Shown here: positions 60,249 through 64,000 of the stretch, piece by piece
How the letters are laid out: every line of letters starts with the position of its first letter
How positions within the stretch are numbered: the stretch's first letter is position 1
Assembly: GCA_002794785.1 (NCBI GenBank)
Contig: NBBA01000017.1
Span: 124,001 to 188,000 of the forward strand
Length of the DNA stretch: 64,000 bases
Source: Coniferiporia sulphurascens
Taxonomy: Eukaryota; Basidiomycota; Agaricomycetes; Hymenochaetales; Hymenochaetaceae
Direction: 5' to 3'
The notes under the pieces: generated by a model
Databases searched by the model: none
What the model was told of the DNA's origin: nothing
The model's input: the letters and a program-made list of their open reading frames with translations, nothing else
Made by a program: the position numbers and the translations under genes

Positions 60249-62367
60249 TCAAACACCTCTATCTACGAACTGTCTTGGCACACCCGGACCTCTGCCAACA
60301 ATAGCCCCCCATACGCCCGCCAGTGCATGCATCACCTCCCTCCTCCTTATGCCGCTCCGTCTCCAGACTTTCCTCCCTAGAAACAGCACAAAGAGTACAA
60401 ACGACGCATCGAGTAACAGACGCCGCAGCACCACGAGACCAGGTGACAGTCTCCTGCGCCCGTCGTTCTCCGCATTCCGCCGTGCCAACAGAAAAGCTAG
60501 GACTCGCGCAAGGAATTTTGTAAGTCGCGCAAGCGGTGCAAGCGCAACGCTCCATAAGCCCATGTGCTCCCATCCAAAGTATTCCTCATCGATTCCTACG
60601 AGCCACGTCCACAGCGAGTTATCCTTACCGGACCCACGCCCACTGCCTGCGCCGAAGTAAGAGGCATAAGGCGACCCAAGTGGAGATATCCGCTGAACCG
60701 CTCCCCCAACAAGGGAGGAGCGGGATGCATACGGTGTAGTTCCCAGCACACGCGCTTCTACCATATCCATGCGTTCCTGGAGCGCCGTGAGATGCGCCTG
60801 CACATTCTCAACGGCGCGTTCGAGTGGCGAACGCGGTCCGGACACCCCAGAATCCAATAGGCCGGTCATTTGTCCAGGGCTCTGACCATTGCTTTCCTGT
60901 GATGACGATGCACGATATGCCGGGTGGCCGGGGTACATGTTCGCCGGATACGGATGTACTATGTTTGCAAATGCACTAGCACCGGAACCGGTCAAATTCG
61001 TTATTGCGGAAGTTCCTGACGTCGGGGGCAGCATGCTCGAGGAAGAGACTGGAGGGGATGGGCCTGGGAAAGCGGAGGGAGTCTCGAAACTGGGCATGGG
61101 TTGAGCGTTTGGTACAGTAACGCCCGGAGGCATATTTGGTGGCCCATACGCATGCTGCACAGAATGTGGTTGAACATACACGGAAGATGGATGCTGCATC
61201 TGTTGCGAGAATAACTGTTGTTGTGATGGCTGCCTAAGGTGTTCGGATGAGTGTGTAGAATATGCCGGTGCGGGAGGAATAGGCACAGGGGGCGGTGACA
61301 TGATAAGCGAGCCCATTGGTGTCCGATACCTCTGCGTCGATAGCGAACTCTGCGGCCGTCCAAGCAAGCTTTGGTTCAGATTTGGATTTTGTGCAATTGT
61401 TTGACCACGCATTTCAGGACCAACTTGATCATCTTCCTCTTCCGATTGGCTTGCTTCGTCGTCCGAACCTCGGTTCTCTCGTTGTTGCCGTTGCTGCTGC
61501 TGTTGAAGAGACCGCGACAGACGCTTCTGACTTGCAGACGGGCCATCGGACTCACGATCAGAGTCACGGTCAGAATCGCTCTCATGCGACTTCGAAAAGG
61601 AGCCTGTCCAAATTTTGAACGAACTGTGCTACTTGATAAGAGTCCTAGACTCACCACTGAGCATGATATTCGTAGGGTCACCACCGTAAGCTTCAAGCTC
61701 TTTCACGAGATCCTTTGCGACCGTTTTGTCAGAGTACCTGCGAAGGACCTAGACGGTCTGGTTCTAGCTCATTCCGGATGACAAAGAGGTGTTTCCATGA
61801 CTCACGCGTAACAACTCGTCCACATAAAGCCACTTAGCCTCGTACGGGTCCAGGTCTTTATGCTTTGCCCAAGCATCCCTAAAATCCGCATTTCAGCGCA
61901 CGAAGTTGTGCAAACGGACATTGAGCGAAGGTTGCGAATCGTTGCCAACGAAATAACACGTGCAAGCGTTATTTCTGTACAACAGCGGCGAGCCTTGACA
62001 AATATCCAGACGGGGGCTGCACTCACCACTTCGCACGTCCGAGCATGTCCCACAGGGCAGGCCGTGCACCCTTCACATTTCCCACAGTCGCTGTAGAAGT
62101 GACGGCATTGAATTGATAGTAAACAAGATGGACCCAGGAGTGGTCAGTAACCCCGCCTAGTGAGCGCATGTCGCAGGGAAACTAACCTTGCTTGTACAAG
62201 CTGCACAACGGTCAAAGATGTGAGGCGAAAGCTGAAAAAAAGATTGCGCACCTGTACATCGCCAGCTTCTCCTCGTAGCCCGTCTGGATCGGACCCGTCT
62301 TTGGTAGACCCTGCACGATTTGCACCGCACGGTCGAACTGAGCGTCGATGAGCTGGCGCGAGTCCAT
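60249..62367 (-). CDS. Acyl-CoA-binding membrane protein, Atg37/ACBD5-like
   Basis: N-terminal ACBP domain plus C-terminal membrane anchor, as in the peroxisomal pexophagy receptor-assembly factor Atg37 and human ACBD5. Start MDSRQLIDAQFDRAVQIVQG; the ACBP fold continues PIQTGYEEKLAMYRLYKQ, a small exon, then TVGNVKGARPALWDMLGRAK and WDAWAKHKDLDPYEAKWLYV (about 61840). A long low-complexity linker follows (Gln runs, Pro-rich; 61600-60750), with a coiled-coil segment ERAVENVQAHLTALQERMDM. The C-terminal part carries hydrophobic helices (LVVLRRLLLDASFVLFVLFL) and a basic end. About five exons. Peroxisome location is inferred from this architecture. Confidence 0.75.
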
Positions 62368-62701
62368 TATTGAGTTTGTTCCCTGTGTACGCTCGTTTCT
62401 GTTGATGGCATGCAAGACTTCTTGGGAGAGATATGAGCAAAGAAGGGGAAAGAGAGGAGGACAAGGCGTGTGCGGTTCAACCGGTACGCAAGATCCAAAC
62501 GCGTGCGCACTTAACCGCATTAAGGTGCAGATCATTCCGCTCACGGGCGCTCGCGAAGTCGCCGAATCCCGGGCCTGAATTATAGTAGGAACTTATCATT
62601 GTTTCAACAAAAAATGGCCTGTACAATAAATAAAAAAGTAGCGCATAGGTGCGACGTGTAAGCAAATAAGAAATCATAGTCGTAGGGCCTCCGTCTCTCC
62701 G

Positions 62702-64000
62702 TCAATCTCGTGACTGTGCATTTAAATCCCTAATTTGTGCCATGCGCTGGGTGTCGTAATAGCCAGGCGACAGATAAGCCCGCGGCTGAGGGCCGTTGGG
62801 AAGCATGGAAGTTACGATCACTTCAGAACGTGAGAGTCGTGCTCCGCTAGCGGGTTCAAAGCCTACTGCCTCTGGAGGGTACACGTCGACAACATACTAC
62901 AAAATATCAGCTGAGCGTCTGCAACGATTGGATGGGGATTAATTACACACCCTACAGTCAAATTGCCCAAACTTGAATGTGGGTACGAGCTCGTGCGGGA
63001 TATGCAGCTCTCCCAGGATCGTGCGAATATATATATCTGAGCCGGCCTCGTCGGTCTGCTGGGGAGGGTGCCAGGAAGCTCTCGCGAACGGGATGCTGTC
63101 TTCAGAGCCAGGTATTGCCAACGCAGATCCGGCCATCTCAAGGCCTATAGCTGAGTGCATCTTCCGGCGCATATATACGGCGGGGGCCTCGGGGTTTGAG
63201 AAGAGATCGACGGCTTGTTTGTTGGAGGATTTGATGGTTAGAGCGCAAGGAATAACCGTTCCTCTGGTGTAGGAAAGCTGTGGCACAAATCAGTGGTTTT
63301 GTTTCTACGTGGCGTACCGTTATACAAGAACTTACGGGTATAGCCAATGCCAACTGGATACGTCGCATTACTTAAATTCACAAAGTCGTATGTTATGAAC
63401 ACGTACCGAAAGTGAGATCATTACATCAACGACCTTAAATAACTTTCCCTTCACTTTCCCTTCGGGAAAGACCTCCCAGCCCTCTGGATCGATATTTGGG
63501 CCTAGAATTGGTGACCTCTCCTGATACGCTAATCCGCGTAGATGTGATGGTGGGTTGGGCCTTGTAGCGGGTACATAACCTACTAAAGTGGTTACCCTAA
63601 ACAGATGAAAGTATAAAGGTGTCTTCATCAGCATTTTGCAGCTGGCCGTGGTGCCCTCGCTTACTCGCTGTCGGTCCGGAGCAGACTACCACGTTTTATG
63701 TTCAACGTAATCTGGTAGTTAATGAATGCAGACCATCCTTTCCCTTCAAAGTTGGGAGGGAGCCGCTCTGTGGTGGAAAGCTTAAGATCCTTCGCCTCTT
63801 TAATTGAAAATGATAGATTCTGAGGCAAAGTAATGGAAATTGGCCAGGAGTGTTTCCCAGACAGCTTTTCGACGGACGTCTTTAGGAAAAACGAAGATGT
63901 AGGCCGGTCGTCTGTAGATGCCCGCCAGAGAGTTTGTGATAGGCTCATGAAGACCTTAGAGTCATATCCGGAATATACAATGAGGCCCCTGAGCTGAAGC
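62702..64000 (-). CDS. Arrestin-like protein, C-terminal part (runs off right edge)
   Basis: Partial: the N-terminus lies beyond the window. The first visible frame reads LQLRGLIVYSGYDSKVFMSL, continuing SQTLWRASTDDRPTSSFF and SGKHSWPISITLPQNLSF, the beta-sandwich pattern of arrestin-type proteins. Later exons: GYVPATRPNPPSHLRGLAYQ, RGTVIPCALTIKSSNKQAVD (the arrestin C-domain G-T-x-I-x-x-x-L-x-I motif, about 63250), IRTILGELHIPHELVPTFKF and SEVIVTSMLPNGPQPRAYL. No PY motif is seen in the visible part. Proteins of this type recruit ubiquitin ligases to membrane transporters or act in signalling. Stop at 62702. Four or five visible exons. Confidence 0.78.

Overview
This window is nuclear DNA of a filamentous basidiomycete, most likely an agaricomycete. 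Genes are dense and intron-rich, with about 50-65 nt GT-AG introns and CTAAC or CTGAC-type branch sites. The protein families point the same way: laminarinases resembling Phanerochaete Lam16A, a ferritin-like Rds1-type protein, and a group of genes for DUF6533-type seven-helix membrane proteins, a family I know from basidiomycetes. Exon limits were worked out by hand from splice signals and reading frame.

Layout. 1-10.6 kb is housekeeping: an SH3 adaptor, NOP9, an M20 amidase/carbamoylase, then on the minus strand ERG27 and NOP58. 11.2-16.1 kb holds two tandem GH16 glucanase genes with similar promoters. 16.1-24.2 kb is gene-poor; it contains a probable decayed P450 on the minus strand and an intact RAD6/UBC2. 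24.2-33 kb holds a secreted ferritin-like protein, an EAF-family elongation factor and ARS2/SERRATE. 33-44.5 kb is the most unusual part: four tandem minus-strand copies of one seven-helix gene, invaded by two well-formed miniature transposons (one TA-flanked, one hAT-like with a perfect 8-bp target duplication) and a third candidate. 44.8-64 kb is housekeeping again: ESF2, a conserved-looking unknown, a protein kinase, NCBP3 head-to-head with KRR1, a ribulokinase-type FGGY kinase, a probable mitoribosomal protein, an Atg37/ACBD5-like acyl-CoA-binding membrane protein, and the C-terminal part of an arrestin-like gene that runs off the right edge.

Functional threads. NOP9, NOP58, ESF2 and KRR1 all act in small-subunit rRNA maturation, and ARS2 and NCBP3 both act with the nuclear cap-binding complex. 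These genes are scattered, so I do not infer an operon-like unit.

Most notable observations: a probable single-nucleotide exon in KRR1, a coding exon consisting only of the ATG in RAD6, the DUF6533 array with a 161-nt identical (gene-conversion-like) tract, and the miniature transposons inside it.
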